Origin: an uncultured Prevotella sp.
GTDB lineage: Bacteria > Bacteroidota > Bacteroidia > Bacteroidales > Bacteroidaceae
Length of the DNA: 64,000 nt
Reading direction: 5' to 3'
Assembly (NCBI GenBank): GCA_900553465.1
Contig: USDT01000002.1
Coordinates: 1 to 64,000, forward strand
Shown here one piece after another: positions 23,682 to 32,433 of this stretch. The notes beneath the pieces are model-generated. The model saw only the letters and a list, made by a program, of their open reading frames with translations. It was not told where the DNA came from and ran no database searches. Each line of letters begins with the position of its first letter. Position 1 is the stretch's first letter. A program made the position numbers and the translations under genes.

Positions 23682-25136
23682 TCAGTCTCCTCTCTTTGCC
23701 ATCATGGCAAGTTTGGTGAATACACCGTCCATGTCGGCACATTTGTATTTTGATATCAGTTCGTCGGGACTTCCCATGGCGCGTATCTTGCCGTCCACCA
23801 TTATTGATATGCGGTCGCAGTATTCGGCCTCGTCCATATAGTGGGTTGTCACAAACACGGTTATGCCTCGTCCGGCTGCTTCGTATATGAGATGCCAGAA
23901 CTGTTTTCTTGTCTTTGGGTCCACTCCTCCGGTGGGTTCGTCAAGAAACACCACTTCCGGATTGTGCATTATGCTCACCGTGAAGGCGATCTTCTGTTTC
24001 CATCCCGGCGGCAGTTCTCTTACAAGTTTGTTTTCCAGCCCTTTCATGTTGAGCTGTGTTATAGCTTCGTCTATTCTTCGTCTTATGTCTTCATCCGTCA
24101 TTCCGTATATGCCGCCGAACAGTCTGAGGTTCTCTTTCACGGTCAGATCGCCGTAGAGCGAGAACTTCTGGCTCATGTATCCGATGCGTGTCTTCACCTT
24201 TTCGTATTGTGTGGCGATGTCGTATCCGGCCACTTCGGCATGTCCGCCTGTAGGTTGGCTCAGTCCGGTAAGCATGCGCATGGCTGTGGTCTTACCGGCA
24301 CCGTTTGCCCCGAGAAATCCGAATATCTCTCCCTTCCTTACGTTGAACGATATGTCGTCCACTGCTCTGAAATGTCCGAATGCTTTCACGAGATGACTTA
24401 CCTTTATTACATCCATCTGTCCGGCATGTGTGTCGGCGTCTGCCATTTTCAGTTTGCCGGGGCAGAAGATGTCGGCGAAGCGTGTCAGTATTTCATCCGG
24501 AGAGCCGGTTCCCATCACAGTTCCTTTATCAATGAACACCGCGCGGTGGCATCTTCTTATCTCGTCTATGTAGGGTGTGGCTGCAATGATGGTCACGCCG
24601 CTTTTGTTTATTATTTCGAGAGTGTCCCAGAATTCCTTTCTCGATACAGGATCCACACCGGTGGTAGGTTCGTCGAGCACCAGCAGTTGCGGCTTGTGCA
24701 CAAGTGCACAACATAGGGCCAGTTTCTGCTTCATACCGCCCGAAAGGGCTCCGGCACGTCTGTTCTTGAAGCGTTCTATCTGGCAGTAGATGCTTTTTAT
24801 ATTCTCATATCCTTCCTTTATGCTTGTACCGAATATCGTGGCGTAGAATTTCAGGTTCTCCTCAATAGTCAGATCTTCGTAGAGTGAGAATTTCTCGGGC
24901 ATGTATCCGCATACTCGTCTTATGCCGACAGTCTGATTACGGATGTCGTAACCACCTACTGTTCCGTTCCCACCGTCTGGAAGCAGCAGTGTGGTGATGA
25001 TGCGCAGCAGTGTCGATTTTCCCGCACCGTCACATCCGGTCAGGGCGACCATCTCGCCGCGTTCCACTCTTATAGACACGCCGTCGAGCGCCACAACGCT
25101 GCCGTAACTTTTTGATATGTCGTTAAGTGCTATCAT
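23682..25136 (-). CDS. ABC transporter ATP-binding protein with two nucleotide-binding domains
   Basis: A 484-residue tandem ATPase of the YbhF type that drives the two permeases. The first domain has Walker A GCDGAGKST, signature LSGGMKQK and Walker B LLVLDEPTTGVDP. The second has Walker A GANGAGKTT and Walker B VVFLDEPTGGVDP, with its signature region reading LPPGWKQK instead of LSGGxxQ. That altered signature in the second half suggests one ATP site is non-canonical. The gene overlaps the adaptor gene by 4 bases (25133-25136), which implies coupled translation. Confidence 0.93.
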   Translation of the reverse strand: MIALNDISKSYGSVVALDGVSIRVERGEMVALTGCDGAGKSTLLRIITTLLLPDGGNGTVGGYDIRNQTVGIRRVCGYMPEKFSLYEDLTIEENLKFYATIFGTSIKEGYENIKSIYCQIERFKNRRAGALSGGMKQKLALCCALVHKPQLLVLDEPTTGVDPVSRKEFWDTLEIINKSGVTIIAATPYIDEIRRCHRAVFIDKGTVMGTGSPDEILTRFADIFCPGKLKMADADTHAGQMDVIKVSHLVKAFGHFRAVDDISFNVRKGEIFGFLGANGAGKTTAMRMLTGLSQPTGGHAEVAGYDIATQYEKVKTRIGYMSQKFSLYGDLTVKENLRLFGGIYGMTDEDIRRRIDEAITQLNMKGLENKLVRELPPGWKQKIAFTVSIMHNPEVVFLDEPTGGVDPKTRKQFWHLIYEAAGRGITVFVTTHYMDEAEYCDRISIMVDGKIRAMGSPDELISKYKCADMDGVFTKLAMMAKRGD

Positions 25137-26032
25137 TTCAGAAATTTCACTTTGCCATACATTCCTATCTTTGCGCCGCCGTCGTTGTCAATGGCTACCT
25201 TTACGGCATATACGAGGTCGGCACGCTCGTCGTCGGTGAGAATGGTTTTCGGTGTGAATTCAGACTTCTGTGATATCCATGTCACCGTTCCGTCGTATGT
25301 ATTGCCTTTCTTGTTGCCGTAGTCGCAGGTAACCTTTGCCTTCTGACCTATTTTCACATCGGCCAGCTGTTCGGACGTGATGTAGGCTCTGATGTACATT
25401 CTTCGTGTGTCTGCAATCTTGAACAGCGGTTTGCCGGTTGTCGCAAATTCTCCCTGTTCGGCGTATTTCTCGATCACGGTTCCGCTCACCGGTGCCACTA
25501 TTCTGCATTTGTTGAGTCGGTCGAGTATCTGCATACGCTGTATTTCCGTGGCACTCATCTGTTTGTCGAGGCTGCGTGTGCTGTTGCCAAGTGTCGAAAG
25601 CTGTGCCTGAAGCTGACGCTGCAACACCTTCAGTGTGCTTTCGGCGTCGTCCAGTTGTTTTCTGTTTGCAGCGTTTTCACCGACAAGTTTCTCGAAGCGT
25701 CGCTTCTCCATCTCTGCCTTTTCTATCTGTTGTCTTGTGGCTGCAATCTGTGCCTGGATGTCCGGACGGCTGCTGGCGATGCTCTCGCGTGTAGCTCCAA
25801 GCCTTATGGCGCTAAGTGCCAGCTGCACGGTATCGATGAGTCCGGCCTGTTGTCCTTCTTTCAGATGTGTGCCCTCTTCGGCATTGAGTCGCATGATTTG
25901 TCCGGTTTCCAGTGCCGATACGGTTATTTCGGTGGCCTCAAATGTGCCGGTGGCGTCAAAATCGTTGTCTTTGCCGCTGCAGGCAGTCATTATTGCTGCA
26001 GCCGTAAACAATGTTATTATCTCTGTTTTCAT
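25133..26032 (-). CDS. HlyD-type membrane fusion lipoprotein
   Basis: A 299-residue periplasmic adaptor linking the ABC permeases to the outer membrane channel. Lipobox MTACSGK is followed by a first biotinyl-lipoyl-like half (FEATEITVSALETGQIMRL), a long alpha-helical hairpin (about residues 75-165, LRQ- and EK-rich) and the second half (CRIVAPVSGTVIEKYAEQGE), then a beta-barrel (YIRAYITSEQLADVKIGQKA). It resembles YbhG/YhiI adaptors. It is 70 bases downstream of the TolC-like gene and overlaps the ATPase. Confidence 0.92.
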   Translation of the reverse strand: MKTEIITLFTAAAIMTACSGKDNDFDATGTFEATEITVSALETGQIMRLNAEEGTHLKEGQQAGLIDTVQLALSAIRLGATRESIASSRPDIQAQIAATRQQIEKAEMEKRRFEKLVGENAANRKQLDDAESTLKVLQRQLQAQLSTLGNSTRSLDKQMSATEIQRMQILDRLNKCRIVAPVSGTVIEKYAEQGEFATTGKPLFKIADTRRMYIRAYITSEQLADVKIGQKAKVTCDYGNKKGNTYDGTVTWISQKSEFTPKTILTDDERADLVYAVKVAIDNDGGAKIGMYGKVKFLK

Positions 26033-26102
26033 GATTGTTTGTTTTATCTGTTGTTTTTATTATGTATGTCTGTTTGTTGTATATGTATGTGTGCGCAACT
26101 GT

Positions 26103-27350
26103 TCAGATGTTGTTGGTATGGCGTAGTGAGTAGAGCTCGCGTATCAGTACGATCTCGTGCATTGCCTTTGCCTGTCGCGCCTCGCTTACGGAGTTGATGT
26201 GGCGTAATAGTTCGTTCACGGTCTCTGTTCCGTTTTCCACTTTCTTTTCTGTGGTCTGCCTTATGTTCTCGCGCAGGGTGATTATCTCGTCGTCGAGCGC
26301 GATCTGTTTTTTCAGACCGTTTATGTTGCCGTATGAGTTCTCGTTCTGCATGCGTGTGTTGAGCAGGAATGTCTCGCGCTGTGATTCTGTCTGCAGTTTC
26401 TGTGTCTCTATGTTTCTTATGTCGTTTTTGCGGGTGTAAAGTGCTCCTATGTTCCAGCTCAGGGTGACACCTGCCGCAAGGGTTCCGTTTTTCAGAAGGT
26501 CGTTGATGCGGTTGTGATATACAGCTGCACCGAAGAATGATATCTGTGGGCGCAGCTTCGTGTCGAGAGTGTGGCGTTGTTCGTCAAGCAATCGCAGGCG
26601 TGCTGAGTAATATTCCAGTTCTGGCCGACGGTTTGTTATTGTTCCGTAGGATGGCGTTATGGTGTCGGAAGGTTTCTCAAACTGTGTGGAGGATGGCATA
26701 TCCTTTCCCGTGAAGGCAGCGAGCATTCTGACGTAAGCATCGCGTGAGGTGGTAAGACTGCTTTCCTGCTGCGAGGCCTTGAGTTGTTCTACCTTTATGG
26801 CATCCTTATCCGACAGGTTTGCCAGGCCGCCGTTTATCATTCCATTTACAGTGCGCATGCTCAGTTCGAGGTCGTTCTGTAGTAGTCGTATCTGTTTCAG
26901 TTTCTCGTCGATGGTAAGTATTCCGAAAAAAATTTCCTCAACACGGCTGTTGATGTCGTACATTGTCACGTCGAGACGACCTTTCTCTACGTCGGCTTTG
27001 GCGCGTGTTACGCGTTTTCTTGCTGCCGTTGTACCACCGTCGTATATGGTCTGGTTCACCTGAAGCATGGCTCCATAAATTTCGTTACTTATGTCTGTTG
27101 CCGCGCCTGCTGCCATCTTCTCCGTAAGGTCGGTCATGGCAACGGCTCCTGCCGCAACACTTACTTTGGGCAACCACGCCTTAGAGGCGTTGTCAACTGT
27201 GTAGTCGCGGCTCAGTTCTATAAGCTGGTATTGTTTCACGGCAGGATAGTTGTCTCTGGCCGAAGTCTTGCATTCGTCTAGCGTTATCTGTGCACTGACC
27301 GACAGCGACAGTAATGTTGTGACTGTTGCTAATAATGTTCTGTTTGTCAT
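26103..27350 (-). CDS. TolC family outer membrane efflux protein
   Basis: A 415-residue outer membrane channel of the TolC family and first gene of the efflux operon. It has a signal peptide (ends near SVSAQ), then two tandem outer-membrane-efflux repeats: ITLDECKTSARDNYPAVKQ, KAWLPKVSVAAGAVAMTDL, VNQTIYDGGTTAARKR in the first and NRRPELEYYSARLRLLDEQR, TLAAGVTLSWNI in the second. Helical regions are rich in Q, E, K and R as expected for the periplasmic tunnel. Its -7 box at 27383-27390 is divergent from the AraC-type regulator, which probably controls it. Confidence 0.92.
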   Translation of the reverse strand: MTNRTLLATVTTLLSLSVSAQITLDECKTSARDNYPAVKQYQLIELSRDYTVDNASKAWLPKVSVAAGAVAMTDLTEKMAAGAATDISNEIYGAMLQVNQTIYDGGTTAARKRVTRAKADVEKGRLDVTMYDINSRVEEIFFGILTIDEKLKQIRLLQNDLELSMRTVNGMINGGLANLSDKDAIKVEQLKASQQESSLTTSRDAYVRMLAAFTGKDMPSSTQFEKPSDTITPSYGTITNRRPELEYYSARLRLLDEQRHTLDTKLRPQISFFGAAVYHNRINDLLKNGTLAAGVTLSWNIGALYTRKNDIRNIETQKLQTESQRETFLLNTRMQNENSYGNINGLKKQIALDDEIITLRENIRQTTEKKVENGTETVNELLRHINSVSEARQAKAMHEIVLIRELYSLRHTNNI

Positions 27351-27382
27351 TCTTATATTTTGTTGTGGTTTTTAATCTGTTG

Positions 27383-27390
27383 CAAAGATA
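27383..27390 (-). promoter_or_regulatory. -7 box of the efflux operon
   Basis: Minus-strand TATCTTTG, 33 bases upstream of the TolC-like start. A GTTG at 27411-27408 lies 17 bases further upstream, closer than the usual 19-20, which fits a promoter needing an activator. Confidence 0.55.
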
Positions 27391-27488
27391 AAGGGTAATT
27401 CTTTATACAACATTATCATTACTTATGTAAGAATGTTCTTTTTGTAATATCATGAATGATATATTGTACATTTTGACCGTAAAATAAT

Positions 27489-27496
27489 TACTTTTG
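27489..27496 (+). promoter_or_regulatory. -7 box of the AraC-type regulator gene
   Basis: TACTTTTG followed by C, about 105 bases upstream of the start codon. An ATTG at 27463-27466 is a possible -33 element at 22 bases. The roughly 100 bases between the two divergent -7 boxes are the likely operator region. Confidence 0.45.
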
Positions 27497-27600
27497 CAGT
27501 AGAGACGGATAAATAGGCGCAAATGCTGGCGTTTTTTATGTGGTGAACAAATCCGTCCGGTGTTTCGTGAAAGTAAGATTAAAACATTATTATATATAAT

Positions 27601-28539
27601 ATGGCAGAGAGAAATAATAAGTTTGCCCGCATTTCTTTTTCGGATATGCGCGAGATGGTTAAAGGTAGAAAGACTGACGACAAGACCTTTTTTCTCGAAC
27701 ATGATTTTGCAATGGCCAAGGGATATAACAGTGTTTTTGACAGGGTGTTGAATAATAGTGCTCCTTTTCTGGTGGAAGACAGCAGGTTTATCCTTCTTAT
27801 GCGGGGAGAGGCTGATGTGACTCTTAATCTTATGAACCAGAAGTTTCATGAGGGTATGCTGGTGTATGTGGGACGTGGAAGTGTAGCTCAGATAAATCGT
27901 ATAACTCCGGATTTCTGGCCATATGCGATGATTATGGGCGATGATTTTCTTAATTTCGCATTCGACGGACGCTTGCCTGTATCGTTTTGCGGACGAGAAT
28001 CTTCATTCCACATACTTCTGTCCGAAAAGGATATGACGATGCTTGGCGACATGATGCGAATCATCTGGGATGTGGTGCACCAGTCCGATTTCAGTCAGTA
28101 CACTGTGCTCAGCATGGCTTCGGCTTTTGTCAATTATGTTGACTGGCTCAGGCAACGTCAGATGGCATCGCCGTTGAACGAACGTACACGTGAACGTGAG
28201 GTGTTCGAACAGTTCATAACGCTGGTCAATACATACTGTCGTGACGAGCGTCGTCTGGCTTTTTATGCCGACAAAATGTGTATGTGCGAACGATATCTCG
28301 GCACTCTTGTGCGGAAGGCGAGCGGCATCACCGCAAAGGAATGGATAGATAAAGCCGTGATAACTGCAGCAAAGGTGATGCTCTGTCATACGTCGATGTC
28401 AGTGAGTGAGATTGCATACAGGTTGCATTTTGCTAACGATAGTTTTTTCTGCAAATATTTCCGCAGGCTTACAGGAAGTACTCCGAGTACGTTTAAAGCG
28501 GAATATGACAGGTTGAAAAATGTGACGGCAAATGTATAA
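27601..28539 (+). CDS. AraC family transcriptional regulator
   Basis: A 312-residue regulator with a cupin-like N-terminal sensing half (SRFILLMRGEADVTLN, GMLVYVGRGSVAQI) and a C-terminal AraC DNA-binding domain with two helix-turn-helix motifs (LAFYADKMCMCERYLGTLVR and SVSEIAYRLHFANDSFFCKY, ending FRRLTGSTPSTFKAEY). The ATG at 27601 is used. It is divergent from the TolC-led efflux operon with a 250-base shared region, so it most likely controls that operon in response to an exported compound. That link is inference from position. Confidence 0.88.
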   Translation: MAERNNKFARISFSDMREMVKGRKTDDKTFFLEHDFAMAKGYNSVFDRVLNNSAPFLVEDSRFILLMRGEADVTLNLMNQKFHEGMLVYVGRGSVAQINRITPDFWPYAMIMGDDFLNFAFDGRLPVSFCGRESSFHILLSEKDMTMLGDMMRIIWDVVHQSDFSQYTVLSMASAFVNYVDWLRQRQMASPLNERTREREVFEQFITLVNTYCRDERRLAFYADKMCMCERYLGTLVRKASGITAKEWIDKAVITAAKVMLCHTSMSVSEIAYRLHFANDSFFCKYFRRLTGSTPSTFKAEYDRLKNVTANV

Positions 28540-29109
28540 ATATACGTTTTGATGGTAAAAGATCTTGACAGTTGAAAATCGTAAAATAGAAACCTCAGAA
28601 TATGAAAAGATTTGTTTTACATCCGTCTGGGCTTTGACGGATGAGTGAAGAGTGCTCGAAGCGGTGCGAAATGTACTTTATTGCACTTCCGAATAGTACT
28701 TTTTATTATGCGAAAATAACTCTTTCGCACTATTATATACGCTATTTTACGGTTTGAAAAATGTTTCTTCAAAATGCTCTTGTAACTATCTGAAAATGCA
28801 AGAAAACGTGAACTGTTGATTGACATATATTTATCCAAATGTTGAATTTTTACGATTTTAGGAGCGAATAGTTTTTCGCGTGCAAAGATTGAATTTTTAT
28901 GAATTTGAGATGTTGTCTTTGTTGATGTTTGTGCATGAATATACGGAAATTTATGTATATTTATACAAAAATGTGATAGTATATTTATGTCACATTAATA
29001 TCTTTGTTGTTACTTCGCCTTATGTTGTCTTACGGATGGTGATTCATATAAATGCAGGTGGCGGCTTATTTTTTCTCTTTTTTTAATATGTAATATCATG
29101 CCTTTTTCG
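28540..29109. other. AT-rich spacer between the regulator and the purH-mre cluster
   Basis: About 570 bases with no supported gene. An 8-bp stem (28620-28627 with 28636-28643) without a T-run may mark the end of the regulator transcript. A minus-strand frame at 28617-28838 starts in low-complexity AT-rich DNA and has no recognisable character. Confidence 0.45.
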
Positions 29110-29117
29110 TAACTTTG
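29110..29117 (+). promoter_or_regulatory. -7 box of the IMP cyclohydrolase-mre cluster
   Basis: TAACTTTG followed by C, 28 bases upstream of the start codon. No clear TTTG is at the expected distance. Confidence 0.55.
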
Positions 29118-29145
29118 CATCTCGAACGTATTTAATTAAGTAAAA

Positions 29146-29739
29146 ATGGCTGGAACAAAACAAATCAAGACTGCACTTGTGTCCGTTTTCCATAAAGACG
29201 GACTTGACGAACTTCTCGCAAAACTCAATGCCGAAGGTGTGAAATTCCTTTCAACTGGTGGTACTCAGAAATTCATTGAGTCGCTGGGATATGAATGTCA
29301 GACAGTGGAGAGTGTCACAACTTACCCGTCAATACTTGGTGGCCGTGTGAAGACTCTTCATCCGAAAGTGTTCGGAGGTATTCTCGGACGACGCGACAAT
29401 GAGGGCGACCGTGAGCAGATGGCTCAGTATGAGATACCTGAAATAGATCTCGTGATCGTGGATCTCTATCCTTTTGAACAGACTGTAGCAAGCGGTGCTT
29501 CCGATGCTGATATAATTGAGAAGATAGATATAGGCGGTATTTCTCTCATACGTGCCGGAGCAAAAAATTTCAACGACGTTGTCATTGTTCCGAGTAAGGC
29601 TGAATACGGTGTGCTGCTCGATATACTGAATAAGAAGGGCGCACAGACCGATATTGAAGATCGCAAGATGTTTGCAACAAGAGCTTTCGGTGTGAGCAGT
29701 CATTACGACACTGCAATTCACGAGTGGTTCAGCAAGTGA
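29146..29739 (+). CDS. IMP cyclohydrolase (stand-alone N-terminal domain of PurH)
   Basis: A 197-residue protein equal to the N-terminal, MGS-like IMP cyclohydrolase domain of PurH, which closes FAICAR to IMP in the last purine step. Landmarks are KTALVSVFHKDGLDELL, KFLSTGGTQKFIESLG, SILGGRVKTLHPKVFGGIL, IDLVIVDLYPFEQTV, EKIDIGGISLIRAGAKNF and VVIVPSKAEYGVLLDIL. The usual bifunctional enzyme is about 500 residues; here the stop is clean at 29739 and the following 119 bases carry no transformylase remnant. The AICAR transformylase must be encoded elsewhere. It lies directly upstream of mreB. Confidence 0.93.
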   Translation: MAGTKQIKTALVSVFHKDGLDELLAKLNAEGVKFLSTGGTQKFIESLGYECQTVESVTTYPSILGGRVKTLHPKVFGGILGRRDNEGDREQMAQYEIPEIDLVIVDLYPFEQTVASGASDADIIEKIDIGGISLIRAGAKNFNDVVIVPSKAEYGVLLDILNKKGAQTDIEDRKMFATRAFGVSSHYDTAIHEWFSK

Positions 29740-29858
29740 TATCCTGATTCGTTCATTGCGTCAGGCTGCAGGCACTGGAACCGGTTGCCGTGATGAGGTG
29801 CGGCGGCCTTGGCTGATATAGGTAGAAAAAGAAAAACAGAAATTCAACAATTAGGGAA

Positions 29859-30881
29859 ATGGGATTTTTTTCATTCGTTCAGGGGATAGCAATGGATTTG
29901 GGTACGGCCAATACAATTATTATCAGTGATGATAAGATTGTAGTTGATGAGCCGTCCGTGGTTGCGCTCGACCGTCGCACAGATAAGATGATTGCTGTGG
30001 GCGCGAAAGCCAAGATGATGTATGAGAAGACGCATGACAACATCCGCACCATCCGCCCGCTTCGCGACGGAGTGATAGCCGACTTTACGGCTTGTGAGCA
30101 GATGATGCGCGGACTTATAAAGATGGTGCATACAGGTAGCCGCCTGTTCTCGCCGTCGCTCCGCATGGTGATAGGTGTGCCTTCGGGAAGTACCGAAGTG
30201 GAGTTGCGCGCTGTACGCGACAGTGCCGAGCACGCCGACGGCCGCGACGTTTATCTTATTTTCGAACCGATGGCTGCGGCTATTGGTATCGGTATTGACG
30301 TTGAGGCTCCGGAAGGAAACATGATTGTCGATATAGGTGGTGGAAGCACCGAGATCGCTGTTATTTCGCTCGGTGGCATTGTGTCCAATAACTCTATACG
30401 TACGGCAGGTGACGATCTGACAGCCGATATACAGGAATATATGGCACGTCAGCATAATGTTAAGGTGAGTGAGCGTATGGCTGAGCGTATCAAGATACAT
30501 GTGGGCTCGGCTCTCACAGATCTGGGTGAGGAGGGACCGGAGGACTTTATTGTCCACGGACCAAACCGTATAACTGCGCTGCCTATGGAGGTTCCTGTAT
30601 GCTATCAGGAAGTTGCACACTGTCTGGACAAGACGGTTGCCAAAATAGAAAATGCCGTGCTCTCCGCTTTGGAGAATACTCCACCTGAGCTTTATGCCGA
30701 TATCGTAAAGAACGGTATATATCTGACGGGTGGTGGTGCGCTGCTGCGCGGATTGGACAAACGTCTTACCGACAAGATAAACATCAAGTTCCACATTGCT
30801 GAGGATCCTTTGCACAGTGTTGCCAAGGGAACTGGTATTGCGCTGAAGAACATAGACAGGTTCTCGTTCTTGATGAGATAA
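29859..30881 (+). CDS. mreB: Rod shape-determining protein MreB
   Basis: Actin-like cytoskeletal ATPase of 340 residues that guides lateral wall synthesis under the inner membrane. All actin-fold phosphate and adenosine motifs are visible: AMDLGTANTIIISDD, VGAKAKMMYEKTHDNI, MIVDIGGGSTEIAVISLGGI, and LTGGGALLRGLDKRL. The N-terminal FFSFVQG supplies the amphipathic membrane-binding residues. It heads the mreB-mreC-mreD-mrdA-rodA cluster, separated from mreC by an unusually large folded spacer (30891-30989). Confidence 0.97.
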   Translation: MGFFSFVQGIAMDLGTANTIIISDDKIVVDEPSVVALDRRTDKMIAVGAKAKMMYEKTHDNIRTIRPLRDGVIADFTACEQMMRGLIKMVHTGSRLFSPSLRMVIGVPSGSTEVELRAVRDSAEHADGRDVYLIFEPMAAAIGIGIDVEAPEGNMIVDIGGGSTEIAVISLGGIVSNNSIRTAGDDLTADIQEYMARQHNVKVSERMAERIKIHVGSALTDLGEEGPEDFIVHGPNRITALPMEVPVCYQEVAHCLDKTVAKIENAVLSALENTPPELYADIVKNGIYLTGGGALLRGLDKRLTDKINIKFHIAEDPLHSVAKGTGIALKNIDRFSFLMR

Positions 30882-30890
30882 TTTTCTGAT

Positions 30891-30989
30891 AATTCATGAC
30901 TCCCTGCCCATGACCGGTATTCCGGCATGTCTTCCCGTACCGCGGGAGGGTGCGTCCGCTTATGGGCCGGGAGTCGTGAATTGTTTTTT
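30891..30989 (+). terminator. Large branched hairpin between mreB and mreC
   Basis: The outer stem pairs AATTCATGACTCCC (30891-30904) and GCCCAT (30906-30911) with ATGGGC (30962-30967) and GGGAGTCGTGAATT (30969-30982), about 20 bp with one G-T pair and one bulge. Inside are two small hairpins, CCGG/CCGG and TCCCG/CGGGA. It is followed by TTGTTTTTTATGG, so it can act as a terminator or attenuator and would leave MreB in excess over MreC, MreD, PBP2 and RodA. Confidence 0.7.
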
Positions 30990-31008
30990 ATGGATGATGA
31001 GTTGAACG

Positions 31009-31869
31009 ATGCGGAATCTTTTAGATTTTCTTGCAAGACATAACCACTGGTTTTTGTTTCTGCTGCTCGAAGCAGTCAGCATCATACTGCTGTTCCGTTA
31101 CAACAGTTATCAGGGCAGTGTGTGGTTTTCGTCGGCCAATGCCGTAGCAGGCAAGGTGTACGCGTGGAGTTCTGCTGTAGAGCAGTATTTCTCGCTTACT
31201 GAGGTCAACGAAAAGCTCACACAGCGCAATCTGTATCTTGAAAGACAGCTTGCGGCCGTGGCTGAACAGCAGGTCAAGATGAACAAGGACACCACATACC
31301 TTGAGCGTTTGCAAATGGAAACAATGCGCGGATTGGTTACAATCCCGGCAAAGGTGGTGAGCAATTCTGTCAATAAGCTCGACAACTTCATCACAATCGA
31401 CAAGGGTTATGCCGATGGAGTGAGAAAGGATATGGGTGTTGCATGCGGTTTTGGAGTCGTAGGCATTGTTTATCTCGTGTCTGAACATTATTCTGTTGTC
31501 ATTCCTGTTCTTAATTCGCATTCAAATATCAGTTGTACCATACGTGGAAAAGGTTATTTTGGCTATCTGCACTGGACAGGAGGAGCCGCTGATGAGGCTT
31601 ATGTAGATGATGTGCCGCGCCATGCCCGTTTCCGTATAGGTGATGTGGTGATAACGAGCGGATACTCTTCTGTTTTTCCGCGTGGCGTTGTTGTCGGCGT
31701 GATAAAGCATGTATATAATTCGGACAACGGTCTTTCGTACAGACTGAGAGTGAAGCTGTCGACCGATTTTGGATGCCTGCGCGACGTGTGTGTGATAAGC
31801 GATACTTCTATGAAAGAGAGGCAGCAGTTGCTCAATGCAGCCATCGACTCCATAAAGCCCAAGTACTGA
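31009..31869 (+). CDS. mreC: Rod shape-determining protein MreC
   Basis: A bitopic inner membrane protein of 286 residues linking MreB to the periplasmic wall enzymes. It has a short cytoplasmic start, one membrane helix (WFLFLLLEAVSIILLF), a coiled-coil (about residues 60-100, ERQLAAVAEQQVKM) and the MreC beta-barrel core (LDNFITIDKGYADGVRKDMG, GVVGIVYLVSEHYSVVIPVL, GDVVITSGYSSVFPRGVVVG). The next gene is mreD, 60 bases downstream. Confidence 0.95.
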   Translation: MRNLLDFLARHNHWFLFLLLEAVSIILLFRYNSYQGSVWFSSANAVAGKVYAWSSAVEQYFSLTEVNEKLTQRNLYLERQLAAVAEQQVKMNKDTTYLERLQMETMRGLVTIPAKVVSNSVNKLDNFITIDKGYADGVRKDMGVACGFGVVGIVYLVSEHYSVVIPVLNSHSNISCTIRGKGYFGYLHWTGGAADEAYVDDVPRHARFRIGDVVITSGYSSVFPRGVVVGVIKHVYNSDNGLSYRLRVKLSTDFGCLRDVCVISDTSMKERQQLLNAAIDSIKPKY

Positions 31870-31929
31870 TGCCTGGCGAAGAAGCGTTGTCTGCGGTTGT
31901 TTGAAATGGATAATAACAATTTCTGAAAG

Positions 31930-32433
31930 ATGAATCTGGAATGGGTTAAGACTTTGTCATTCTTTATAGTTCTGCTGCTGGTGCAGGTGCTTGTGTTCAA
32001 TCACATCCATCTGTTCGGTTATGCCACACCTTTATTATATGTATATTTCGTGCTTCCGGCACGTCGGGGCTTTCCCAGGTGGGCTTTGTTGTTATGGTCT
32101 TTTCTGCTCGGACTGTGTGTGGACATCTTTTCCAATACACCAGGACTTGCTGCGGCGTCCATGACCTTTGTTGCACTCATACAGCCATATCTGCTCGAAC
32201 TATTCGTGCCACGCGACAGCCCTGACGATCTGAAACCTTCTTTCAATTCGCTGGGAGCAGCCAAATACATGGCTTATACCTTCATTCTGGTATTTGTTTA
32301 CAGCATCGTGTTTTTCTCACTCGAGATATTCAGCTTCTTCAACTGGCTGCAATGGCTTGTAAGTGCCGGTGGTAGCATGATTATAACACTTGTTCTTGTG
32401 TGGGTTATAGAAAACTTAGTTAAGAGAGAATGA
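31930..32433 (+). CDS. mreD: Rod shape-determining protein MreD
   Basis: A small integral membrane protein of 167 residues with about five or six helices (LSFFIVLLLVQVLVFNHIHL, LLYVYFVLP, FLLGLCVDIFSNTPGLAA, TFILVFVYSIVFFSLEIF, GGSMIITLVLVWVIENLV). The FLLGLCVDIF-type motif is the most typical part. It belongs to the Rod complex. Its stop overlaps the start of mrdA by 4 bases (ATGA at 32430-32433), which implies translational coupling. Confidence 0.9.
   Translation: MNLEWVKTLSFFIVLLLVQVLVFNHIHLFGYATPLLYVYFVLPARRGFPRWALLLWSFLLGLCVDIFSNTPGLAAASMTFVALIQPYLLELFVPRDSPDDLKPSFNSLGAAKYMAYTFILVFVYSIVFFSLEIFSFFNWLQWLVSAGGSMIITLVLVWVIENLVKRE

Noticed and set aside
28617..28838. 73-codon minus-strand frame in the AT-rich spacer
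   Set aside because: There is no promoter, no domain, low-complexity composition, and it begins in sequence downstream of the AraC gene.
29871..30815. 314-codon minus-strand frame
   Set aside because: It is antisense to mreB, which is certain.
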